Shown piece after piece: positions 5,922-12,325 of a DNA stretch of 12,325 bases. Both the position numbers and the translations under genes were made by a program. Positions within the stretch are counted from its first letter, which is position 1, and each line of letters starts with the position of its first letter. The notes below the pieces were generated by a model. It was not told the origin of the DNA, did not search any database, and saw nothing but the letters and a program-made list of their open reading frames with translations. The stretch lies in the NCBI GenBank assembly GCA_019057775.1, contig JAHLWT010000095.1:1-12325 (forward strand). The letters are read 5' to 3'. Source of the DNA: Promethearchaeota archaeon (GTDB lineage: Archaea; Asgardarchaeota; Lokiarchaeia; Sigynarchaeales; SOKP01).

Positions 5922-6128
5922 ATGTCGACAACTAAAACCCCACCAATTTGTTTTACATGTGGGAAAAACTGCGAAGATACAATGGATAGAACACATTATT
6001 GTATATGTGATATCGCTATTTGTCATAATTGCATTAATTCTATTAAAAAAAATGAAACATCTTGGATTTGTCCTAAGTGTAAGGCTGAAAATGATATAGA
6101 ACAAAGCAAACTTTTCCGATTAAAATGA
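5922..6128 (+). CDS. Stand-alone C4C4 RING-like zinc protein
   Basis: The 68-residue protein is essentially one zinc domain. Cysteines are C10, C13, C27, C29, C34, C37, C50 and C53: C-x2-C-x13-C-x-C-x4-C-x2-C-x12-C-x2-C. As I recall the human CNOT4 (Not4) RING, its spacing is the same except that the last gap is x11. This all-cysteine cross-brace RING type binds E2 ubiquitin-conjugating enzymes. Asgard archaea are known to carry ubiquitin, E1, E2 and RING-type E3 genes, so an E3-like role is plausible. However, the E2-contacting leucine between the first two cysteines of CNOT4 is Thr12 here, and no ubiquitin-system gene lies in the window. Extra C17 and H25 are present. A TATA-like agtataata (5882-5890) lies about 36 bp upstream. 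Alternative: a double zinc ribbon with a structural role. Confidence 0.75.
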   Translation: MSTTKTPPICFTCGKNCEDTMDRTHYCICDIAICHNCINSIKKNETSWICPKCKAENDIEQSKLFRLK

Positions 6129-6240
6129 TATTTTGAATTGAAATATATGAGAGAGCAACTGAAGGCAACCTTTTAATGATATAATAAATGGCCGATGATG
6201 AAAAAAAATTGATAATGAATCCAAAAAATGATTAAATGAA

Positions 6241-6247
6241 GAGGAAG
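6241..6247 (+). promoter_or_regulatory. Shine-Dalgarno-like site deciding a GTG start
   Basis: GAGGAAG lies five bases before GTG at 6253. A stop codon (TGA, 6250-6252) directly precedes that GTG in frame, so the GTG is the earliest possible start. Confidence 0.5.
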
Positions 6248-6252
6248 TCTGA

Positions 6253-6750
6253 GTGCCAGTAAATATTATATCAAAAGTAGTAGAACTCGATAACTGTAGC
6301 AAGGAAGATCTTGTAAAAAGTTTTTATAATCCACAATTTTGGGTAAAGATAAATCCTGCTAAAAGTATGGAGGCAGAATTTATTTCTCCTAACGTTTTAT
6401 TCACTAAAATCACAGATGAGATCATGAAAATTCCGGTAGAAATGGAAGGAGAATTAGTTTTACAAGATAAAGGAGAACAATCAGGAGGAAAAGGTCGATT
6501 AATTGAACTCAATATTCGAAATAATAAGGATATTAGAGAATTAGAGGGAAATATGAGAGTAAAAGCAATAACTCCAACAAAATGTAAAATAGGTGTGTTC
6601 ATCCATAGTTTCAAACTTGAGAGTGGATTTCTTAATTTAATTGGGAGAAATGTGGCTGAACTTACATTGAGGAATAAAATAACTGATATGTTGAGAAAAT
6701 TAGAACGTGGGCTGAAAACCAATTCATTAAAAGATTTTTTAATGATGTAA
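6253..6750 (+). CDS. START-like (SRPBCC fold) protein, ligand unknown
   Basis: The 165-residue protein starts at GTG with a Shine-Dalgarno-like site. The order of elements fits the helix-grip fold. A first strand with a following short helix is ISKVVELDNCSKEDLVKSFYNPQFWVKINP, here 8-37. A run of beta strands between about 40 and 125 comes next (MEAEFISPNVLFTKIT, VEMEGELVLQDKG, RLIELNIRN, ELEGNMRVKAIT, KCKIGVFIHSFKLE). A long C-terminal amphipathic helix is RNVAELTLRNKITDMLRKLERGL. Family members bind hydrophobic ligands or act as cyclases and chaperone activators. No catalytic residue stands out. It sits between the RING-like and longin-like genes, all plus strand, but the latter has its own TATA box. 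The assignment is by fold pattern, without close motif support. Confidence 0.6.
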   Translation: MPVNIISKVVELDNCSKEDLVKSFYNPQFWVKINPAKSMEAEFISPNVLFTKITDEIMKIPVEMEGELVLQDKGEQSGGKGRLIELNIRNNKDIRELEGNMRVKAITPTKCKIGVFIHSFKLESGFLNLIGRNVAELTLRNKITDMLRKLERGLKTNSLKDFLMM

Positions 6751-6791
6751 AATCTTTTTTCGAGATGCAAGATATTATTTAAGATACTAAA

Positions 6792-6805
6792 TTAATATAT
6801 ATTAA
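6792..6805 (+). promoter_or_regulatory. Palindromic TATA box of the longin-like gene
   Basis: TTAATATATATTAA is a 14-bp palindrome centred about 34 bp upstream of the ATG at 6832, giving a leader of roughly 7 bases. Confidence 0.45.
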
Positions 6806-6831
6806 AGATTTGAGCAAGCAAGGGTATAAAG

Positions 6832-7677
6832 ATGAACATATGGGTGATGGAGTCTGACTCGGGGATTACATTAGTTTATAAACCCTTTATGGATTTTCCG
6901 ATTAATGAGGATCTAGTTTCAGGATTATTAACAGCGCTTAATCAATTCACTATTGTAGAATTCAAACAAGGAATAGATTCTATTGAAATGGGGGGTTTAC
7001 GATGGGTTTATATACAAGATAAAGAAACAAATCTGTTATTTATTGGAGCAGATTCAAGAGCTGTTAGAGGTGATATTTTAAGAGCACGATTAGATATAAT
7101 AAGAGTTACATTTATTCAACAATATGCAAGCGAAAAAAACCGCTGGCAAGGTAAATGGGCAGGAAATGTCGAAATATATAAACCATTTGAAAAAGTAATA
7201 GATGAATTTTATACACAATGGCAACAAGCAGAGCGAATTGGGCACATTGCAGAATTCTTTGATATCTTAGGAATTTTTCAACAGGTTTTAAACTTAGCTA
7301 TGAATGTAGTTGAAGGTCATTTATCTAAAAAAAAAAAAGTAGTTGTTTATAAAAAAATAGAGAAGATGTTCGAAAATTATACAGAGTCAGATGTTGTTAA
7401 GGAAAATCCAGAATTAAGGAATATCACTTTTGAAAGAGAAATAGGTTTTAATATCACCGGTATAGATCCAATGATATGTAATATACATGTAGCGGAAAAG
7501 CAAATTATAAATTTAATCAGACGAGTAGTAGAAATAATTAAAAATGTTGAAGGTTATTTCCCGAGTTTAAAATTTTTCATCGAAGATAATATTTTTGATT
7601 ATCTCATTTCAAATTTTAATCTCCTGAATGATTTAAATTTATTTATGTTTTTACTCAAATTGTTCTTAATAAAATGA
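6832..7677 (+). CDS. Longin-like domain protein with a C-terminal helical region
   Basis: The 281-residue protein begins with a pattern typical of a longin domain. Two strands are IWVMESDSGITLVYKPF (3-19). An amphipathic helix is INEDLVSGLLTALNQFTIVEF (24-44). Three strands follow, including GIDSIEMGGLRWVYI and NLLFIGADS. Finally comes a long helix GDILRARLDIIRVTFIQQYA (about 80-99). In eukaryotes this fold occurs in SNAREs, adaptins, TRAPP and GTPase regulators; Asgard archaea, rich in small GTPases, carry many longin and roadblock proteins. Residues 100-150 form a linker with a Trp-rich GNVEIYKPF...FYTQW segment, and 150-281 are mostly helical. The very end (FDYLISNFNLLNDLNLFMFLLKLFLIK region) is hydrophobic and might touch a membrane. 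No GTPase gene is adjacent. The longin call is from pattern recognition; roadblock is the alternative. Confidence 0.7.
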   Translation: MNIWVMESDSGITLVYKPFMDFPINEDLVSGLLTALNQFTIVEFKQGIDSIEMGGLRWVYIQDKETNLLFIGADSRAVRGDILRARLDIIRVTFIQQYASEKNRWQGKWAGNVEIYKPFEKVIDEFYTQWQQAERIGHIAEFFDILGIFQQVLNLAMNVVEGHLSKKKKVVVYKKIEKMFENYTESDVVKENPELRNITFEREIGFNITGIDPMICNIHVAEKQIINLIRRVVEIIKNVEGYFPSLKFFIEDNIFDYLISNFNLLNDLNLFMFLLKLFLIK

Positions 7678-7774
7678 ACCTATTATTCCAATTTCTTAAA
7701 AATAAAGGTTAAAAACGAAGGATTAATTCACTGTATAAAATTGATTACTTCTTTTGTCTTAAAATTAAAATTAA

Positions 7775-7788
7775 CTAATTTTAATTAG
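7775..7788. repeat. 14-bp palindrome upstream of the transporter gene
   Basis: CTAATTTTAATTAG is a perfect palindrome, and CTAATT-like half sites recur at about 7800 and 7820 before the ATG at 7853. It could be an operator for the transporter gene. The composition is nearly pure A and T, so chance is a real alternative. Confidence 0.25.
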
Positions 7789-7852
7789 ATTTATTAGAAG
7801 CTAATTACTAAATTTTATTAACTAATTTCTAGTATTTTATTAGAAAAACACT

Positions 7853-9160
7853 ATGGAACCTATACTACTTATAATAATTCTCATTATATTCATTCTAATT
7901 ATTGTGAGTTATTCTAAATCTAACGTAGATTTTGTCGCAATTTCCCTATTAGGCTGTTTTATTGCCGCAACAATTACGGGTTTAGTAAAGGGAATAGGGA
8001 TTAATACTTTTATTGGTTTTATTGAATGGAGAGCAATCATAATCATATTAAGTATGAGTATTATTACTAAAATAGCTCAAGATTCTAATCTTTTAGAATT
8101 CCTTGCTGTAAAACTCTTTAAATTATCAAAAGGGAATAGAAGAACTTTTTTTTGGCTCCTTTGTATAATGACTACTTTTTTAGCAGCAGTTATCAGCGAT
8201 GTTGTTGTTGTATTAATTCTTGCTCCAATAGTTATTCGATTATGTCATTTTTTAAAAATTAGAGCTGGAACCTATTTATTGGGCATGACAATATGTATTA
8301 ATATCGGCTCCATTATCACACCCTTCTCAAGTGGAGAAAACATCATTATCTCTACAGCCTTCAAACTAAATACCATTTACTTCATTCAGTTTTATTGGAT
8401 ATTTTCATTTATTTTGTTGTTTTGTACGATTTTTTTACTTGACAGATTTATCCTGAGTAAAGAACCAAAAATTGAAGAGGCGCAGAAGACATTTGTATTA
8501 GATCTAATAGATACAGAAATTATGATTAAAAACAAAAAAATGTTTTATTTTAACGGTATTGCCATAATCATAACAATTATATTATTTGGTATTCTCCCTT
8601 TACTTTTTTTAACTGCCATGATTGCCACTTTAATTTTGGTACTATTTAATAGGGGTTATACGGGAAAATCTATGAGCGATCTTTTAAAGGATGTTGAGTG
8701 GGAAATCTTGTTCTTCTTCATTTCATTGTATGTAGTCGTTGGATGTCTTATAGAGGCGGGATTTGGAGAGCTTTTTGAAATGATACCCTTTGGAGGTTTA
8801 AGTCCTTTTGTTTTGTCCTTTATTATCCTAATAATAATCAGTTTTATCTCTGGCGTTGTTGCGAATACTCCTACTGCGTTAATTTTTATCCCTATTATAA
8901 CAACATTAATAGATCCAGAGATGGGTTTTGGATTCTCATCAGTTCCACTATTTTTTTCGCTTATAATCGGTATCAATCTTGGCGGAAATTTCCTACCTTC
9001 GGGAGCGGCTTGCGATATGATGACTCTGAAAATTGCACGAGATTCAGGTGTAGAAAATTTTAACTATACGCGCTTATTAAAAACAGGATCTTCGTTTGCC
9101 TTAATTCACATTGGAATATCAATATTGTACTTACTGATCTTAGTTCCACTCTTTGGATAA
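7853..9160 (+). CDS. Ion transporter of the ArsB/NhaD/SLC13 superfamily
   Basis: The 435-residue protein has about eleven hydrophobic segments in two halves separated by a charged cytoplasmic loop (about 200-230, SKEPKIEEAQKTF...). Half one has AVISDVVVVLILAPIVIRL and NIGSIITPFSSGENIIIST. Half two has DVEWEILFFFISLYVVVGCLIEAGF, SGVVANTPTALIFIPII and GINLGGNFLPSGAACDMMTLKIAR. These paired re-entrant-loop motifs are typical of the ion transporter (IT) superfamily, which moves arsenite, Na+/H+ or di- and tricarboxylates. The usual TPxGNPQN-like motif of ArsB and citrate carriers is altered to TPFSSGEN, so the substrate is open. No arsenic resistance, sulfur or carboxylate metabolism gene is adjacent to guide the choice. 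It converges on the glutamate dehydrogenase gene across 67 bp. Confidence 0.82.
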   Translation: MEPILLIIILIIFILIIVSYSKSNVDFVAISLLGCFIAATITGLVKGIGINTFIGFIEWRAIIIILSMSIITKIAQDSNLLEFLAVKLFKLSKGNRRTFFWLLCIMTTFLAAVISDVVVVLILAPIVIRLCHFLKIRAGTYLLGMTICINIGSIITPFSSGENIIISTAFKLNTIYFIQFYWIFSFILLFCTIFLLDRFILSKEPKIEEAQKTFVLDLIDTEIMIKNKKMFYFNGIAIIITIILFGILPLLFLTAMIATLILVLFNRGYTGKSMSDLLKDVEWEILFFFISLYVVVGCLIEAGFGELFEMIPFGGLSPFVLSFIILIIISFISGVVANTPTALIFIPIITTLIDPEMGFGFSSVPLFFSLIIGINLGGNFLPSGAACDMMTLKIARDSGVENFNYTRLLKTGSSFALIHIGISILYLLILVPLFG

Positions 9161-9171
9161 GAATATATAGT

Positions 9172-9179
9172 AAAAAAAA
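9172..9179 (-). terminator. T-run after glutamate dehydrogenase
   Basis: A run of eight A on the plus strand gives TTTTTTTT on the minus strand about 50 bp past the GDH stop, an archaeal-style terminator. For the convergent transporter gene no comparable T-run is present on the plus strand. Confidence 0.4.
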
Positions 9180-9227
9180 GTAAAGAGAAAATATTAAAGA
9201 TAAAATTCAATATTTAGTGAAAATACC

Positions 9228-10478
9228 TTATAACCATCCTCGTAACTTCATGGCATTTATTACTCTTTCAAGAGCAATAATATAAGCACCCATTCTATTA
9301 TGTGTATTAAATTTTTGTGATTGCTCGACAGTAGAACGATATGCTCTTGTCATAACTCTGTTTAATGCTTCAAATACTTCCTTCTCTGTCCAGAAATAGC
9401 GATAATATCCTTGAACCATTTCGAAGTAGGAAACTGTAACTCCACCAGCATTACATAATAAATCGGGGATAACGTGGGTTCCTTTCTCAAAGAGAGTCTG
9501 ATCAGCATCAGGAGTCGTTGGACCATTAGCAAGTTCAGCGATTATTTTAGCATTGACATTTTCAACGTTTTCTCGAGTAATTACATTTTCAAGAGCTGCT
9601 GGTATTAAAACGTCACATTCTAATTCTAATAATTCTTCATTTGTAATCTGTTTTGTGCCATCTAATCCAATTACTGATCTTGTTTTTTCTTTATGAATAG
9701 CAGCTTCATGGGAGTTTATTCCATTTTCATTATAGACTCCCCCTCTTGAATCTGAAACAGCAATTATTTTGCAATTAAACGTGTCTTGTAAAATTTTCGC
9801 AACCCAAGAGCCAGCGTTACCATAACCTTGTACGACTATTTTTGCTCCATTCAAATTCAATCCTAAATCTTCTGCTGCTTCTCGAATACAATACACCCCA
9901 CCTTGGGCTGTAGCAATTGATCTTCCTGCACTCCCGCCTAATGGTAAAGGTTTACCAGTAATAACTGAAGGAGAATGTTTCCGAACTATAACCTCATACT
10001 CATCAAGCATGTAAGCCATAATCTGAGGATTAGTATACACATCCGGGGCAGGTACATCTACATTTGGTCCTAGCACATCGGCAAGTTTTCGAATATAATT
10101 TCGTGCTAATTTCTCAATTTCATTATTACTCATTTCTTTAGGATTGCAAATAATACCTCCTTTTGCACCCCCTAAGGGAATATCTACACAAGCACATTTC
10201 CATGTCATCCACGCAGATAAAGCTTTTACCAAGGATGCACTTTCTTCAGGATGCCATCTAATCCCACCTTTCATTGGACCTCTTGCAGAGTTATATTGAC
10301 TTCTAAAACCTCTAAATGTCCTCAAGGATCCATTGTCCATTTTCATGGTAATTTTTATTTCAACAAATCTCTCAGGTTGGCTTAGAGCATTATAAATTTG
10401 GGTATCATAACCACTAATTTTACATGCATCATAAAGCTGTTTTTGGCTTATTTTAAAGGGATCTAAGATTTCGCTCAT
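9228..10478 (-). CDS. Glutamate dehydrogenase (Glu/Leu/Phe/Val family)
   Basis: The 416-residue protein is full length for a hexameric archaeal or bacterial GDH, which interconverts glutamate and 2-oxoglutarate plus ammonium. Substrate-binding K70 lies in RGPMKGGIRWHP, K94 in WMTWK, and catalytic K106 in PLGGAKGGI. PAPDVYTNPQIMAY follows. The nucleotide-binding domain has VVQGYGNAGSWVAK and an acidic Asp at the end of the second strand (IIAVSDSRGGVY), more typical of NAD than NADP use, though this alone does not decide it. The N-terminus (MSEILDPF) is standard. A partial Shine-Dalgarno GTGAT lies five bases before the ATG. The FrhB-GltD fusion gene lies upstream on the same strand with a 273-bp gap, so the two are neighbours in function (glutamate and reducing power) and perhaps separately promoted. 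Confidence 0.95.
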   Translation of the reverse strand: MSEILDPFKISQKQLYDACKISGYDTQIYNALSQPERFVEIKITMKMDNGSLRTFRGFRSQYNSARGPMKGGIRWHPEESASLVKALSAWMTWKCACVDIPLGGAKGGIICNPKEMSNNEIEKLARNYIRKLADVLGPNVDVPAPDVYTNPQIMAYMLDEYEVIVRKHSPSVITGKPLPLGGSAGRSIATAQGGVYCIREAAEDLGLNLNGAKIVVQGYGNAGSWVAKILQDTFNCKIIAVSDSRGGVYNENGINSHEAAIHKEKTRSVIGLDGTKQITNEELLELECDVLIPAALENVITRENVENVNAKIIAELANGPTTPDADQTLFEKGTHVIPDLLCNAGGVTVSYFEMVQGYYRYFWTEKEVFEALNRVMTRAYRSTVEQSQKFNTHNRMGAYIIALERVINAMKLRGWL

Positions 10479-10751
10479 ATTTGATCACTTTTCTTTTAAT
10501 TTTTTTTTATTAATTTTTTATTAGTCATCATCCATTGAATGAATATTTTTCATTTTTAGTACTAAATTGGACTGATTTTCTGAATATAATTTTGATTTTT
10601 TTAATTTAATATAGTTCAATCAAAGAAATAAGAGATAAAAGGGTTTTTATGTGGGAATGAGTTGGGTAATAATACAAATATTGTTTCGAGACAGATTGAT
10701 ATTCTCTGTTCTTTTGATTTTTATAAGGGCTTTAATCTGTAATTTTACATT

Positions 10752-12325
10752 TTAATTATCAATTAATGCTAGTTTATTCTTCAAATACTCGTGTATTGCT
10801 CGAGCAGCTTTTTTTCCTGCACCCATAGCTGATATTACGGTGGCAGAACCTGAAACTATATCTCCTCCTGCATAGATCCCTTCTAAACTAGTTTTACTAT
10901 TTTCATCCGTTTCAATATAACCCCATTTATTAAGTTTTAAGTCTGGAAGTGATTTAGTTAAAACAGGATTGGCTAGAGCTCCAATTGCTATTATGACCGT
11001 GTCAGCTTCTATAATAAAATTAGAGTTCTCGATTGGGATTGGTCTACGTCGTCCAGATTCGTCAGGCTCTCCTAATCGCATTTTTATGACTTTAACCTGT
11101 TTTAAATTATCCTTATCATCTCCTATAAATCTTATAGGATTCGTCAAGAACATGAATTCAATTTCTTCTTCAACTGCGTGATTGTATTCTTCTATCCTTG
11201 CCGGCATCTCTAATTCTGACCTTCTATACACAACTATTACTCGTTTAGCACCCAAGCGTTTAGCAACTCTTGCTGAATCTAGAGCCGTGTTCCCTCCACC
11301 TATAACTAAAACAACTTCCCCAATCTTTATGGGTGTATCATATTCGGGAAATTTATAAGCTTTCATTAGATTTGCTCTTGTAAGGAATTCATTTGCAGTC
11401 AAAACACCGTTTAGATTTAAACCTTGCATTTTTGGAAACATAGGAAGACCTGCCCCTACTCCAATGAAAAATGCTTTGTATCCCATCTCTTTTAAATCTT
11501 GTAATGTTAAGGATTTCCCAATAATCGTATTATATTGTACCTTAACATCAAGCATTTTTAATGTTTCAATTTCATCTTTGACTATCTCTTTAGGGAGTCT
11601 AAACTCCGGGATTCCATACGATAACACTCCTCCTCCCGCATGGAAAGCTTCAAAAATTGTAACATCATAACCCCTTTTAGCAAGTTCTCCAGCACAAGTT
11701 AAACCTGCTGGTCCAGAACCAATAACAGCAATTTTAATATTATTGGGAAGTTTACATTCTGGACATTCTTTAAGTTGATTTTCTCTTTCCCAATCTGCAA
11801 TAAATCTTTCTAAATAACCTATCGCAATAGGTTCTTCTAAACTATTTAGTAAACAAAATTTCTCGCATTGAATTTCTTGAGGACATACTCTCCCACATAT
11901 CGCAGGTAACAAATTAGAATCCTTCATGACTCGAAGGGCATCAATTAATTTTCCTTGTTTTAATAATTTTAAAAATTGCGGAATGTCTATATTTACAGGA
12001 CACCCCGATATACAATGAGGCATTCCACATTGTAAACACCTATTAGCTTCCAATTTTATCATTTCTAAAGTTAATCCCTCGGACACCTCTTGAAAATTAG
12101 AGATCCTTACATGGGGATCTTGTTCAATCATTTTAGGCCTATAAGTCTCCTTATAGATCTTTTGTTTAGATTTTGCAATTCGATTTAAAATCCGAAAACT
12201 TTTACTATCCTCTTTTATTTCTTTTTTTTCAATTAATTTAAGATCTAAAGCTTTTTGAAATAAATTTGCACCTTTTTCAGTTCTAATTATTACTGTGGAC
12301 CATCCCGGTTCAGATCCTATAGAAC
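10752..12325 (-). CDS. FrhB-GltD fusion oxidoreductase (5' end beyond window)
   Basis: The first in-frame Met (12131) is not the start: the frame stays open for 64 more codons to the edge, 523 visible residues. The upstream part reads GSEPGWSTVIIRTEKG and a helical tail, the C-terminal signature of FrhB-type F420-reducing hydrogenase beta subunits. After a linker (YKETYRPK) comes a GltD/NfnB-type module, numbered from Met 12131. Its two [4Fe-4S] sets are C32, C35, C40, C44 and C79, C83, C89, C93. The FAD motif GSGPAG is 138-143, the NADP motif GGGNTALD 278-285 with YRRS 302-305, and a terminal GGDIVSGSATV follows. An extra CPEC (123-126) sits between cluster and FAD domains. FrhB modules pass electrons between F420H2, FAD and Fe-S clusters; GltD-type modules use NADPH. 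The fusion could be an F420H2:NADP oxidoreductase, or the beta part of an F420-linked glutamate synthase or NADPH-ferredoxin enzyme (inference). Confidence 0.88.
   Translation of the reverse strand, partial: SIGSEPGWSTVIIRTEKGANLFQKALDLKLIEKKEIKEDSKSFRILNRIAKSKQKIYKETYRPKMIEQDPHVRISNFQEVSEGLTLEMIKLEANRCLQCGMPHCISGCPVNIDIPQFLKLLKQGKLIDALRVMKDSNLLPAICGRVCPQEIQCEKFCLLNSLEEPIAIGYLERFIADWERENQLKECPECKLPNNIKIAVIGSGPAGLTCAGELAKRGYDVTIFEAFHAGGGVLSYGIPEFRLPKEIVKDEIETLKMLDVKVQYNTIIGKSLTLQDLKEMGYKAFFIGVGAGLPMFPKMQGLNLNGVLTANEFLTRANLMKAYKFPEYDTPIKIGEVVLVIGGGNTALDSARVAKRLGAKRVIVVYRRSELEMPARIEEYNHAVEEEIEFMFLTNPIRFIGDDKDNLKQVKVIKMRLGEPDESGRRRPIPIENSNFIIEADTVIIAIGALANPVLTKSLPDLKLNKWGYIETDENSKTSLEGIYAGGDIVSGSATVISAMGAGKKAARAIHEYLKNKLALIDN

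Noticed and set aside
6189..6236. A 15-codon ORF (MADDEKKLIMNPKND) before the START-like gene
   Set aside because: It is too short to judge, ends in TAA, and lacks a ribosome site; it might be a leader peptide but nothing supports that.
6324..6770. A 148-codon minus-strand frame opposite the START-like gene
   Set aside because: It is longer than expected by chance, but its composition (Ser, Phe and Leu rich, without domain pattern) is what antisense of an AT-rich gene gives, and the plus-strand gene has a ribosome site and a sensible fold pattern.
8656..8976. A 106-codon minus-strand frame inside the transporter gene
   Set aside because: It is antisense to well conserved membrane segments and has no independent signal.
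10479..10751. A further small gene or TGA-containing ORF between GDH and the fusion gene
   Set aside because: Both strands have frequent stops of all types and no Cys-TGA-Ser context; only a short inverted repeat (ACAGA/TCTGT) is visible.
1..12325. CRISPR array, insertion sequence or integration site
   Set aside because: No spaced direct repeats, transposase or terminal inverted repeats are seen; the only exact tandem repeat noticed is the 14-bp pair at 2394-2421.

Overview
The window looks like a piece of an archaeal genome, most probably an Asgard archaeon of the Lokiarchaeia type. The reasons are very AT-rich DNA, TATA-type promoters 25-35 bp from starts with few Shine-Dalgarno sites, a longin-like domain protein, a small protein with an exact C4C4 RING cysteine spacing, a tungsten aldehyde oxidoreductase, and an FrhB-type module. 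This placement is inferred from gene content; no marker gene is present.

Layout. 1-1394 (minus): the start of an aldehyde:ferredoxin oxidoreductase preceded by a zinc alcohol dehydrogenase, a likely alcohol/aldehyde redox pair. 1636-3795 (plus): a rhomboid protease and a nucleotide-sugar dehydrogenase (UDP-ManNAc dehydrogenase type), the latter behind a perfectly duplicated 14-bp TATA-bearing element. 3796-4579: 784 bp that looks empty, but its minus strand holds two short ORFs (4255-4440 and 3906-4046), each interrupted once by an in-frame TGA in a similar context (Cys/Tyr pair, Thr-Ser, TGA, Ser) and each followed within a few bases of the stop by a predicted RNA structure. They are reported as candidate small selenoproteins, unproven. 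4580-7677: small Asgard-style genes, namely a polytopic membrane protein, a coiled-coil protein, a two-helix membrane protein (minus), the C4C4 RING-like protein, a START-like (SRPBCC) protein and a longin-like protein. 7853-9160 (plus): a transporter of the ArsB/NhaD/SLC13 ion-transporter superfamily. 9228-12325 (minus): glutamate dehydrogenase and, upstream of it, a GltD/NfnB-type flavoprotein whose reading frame stays open past its first Met to the window edge and there encodes the C-terminal end of an FrhB (F420-reducing hydrogenase beta) domain, i.e. a fusion protein.

Taken together, the flanks carry redox and nitrogen metabolism (AOR/ADH; GDH/FrhB-GltD) and the centre carries small regulatory or membrane-associated proteins with eukaryote-like folds. 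The three things most worth following up are the FrhB-GltD fusion, the paired TGA-interrupted mini-ORFs and the stand-alone C4C4 RING. All family assignments come from reading motifs, without database searches.
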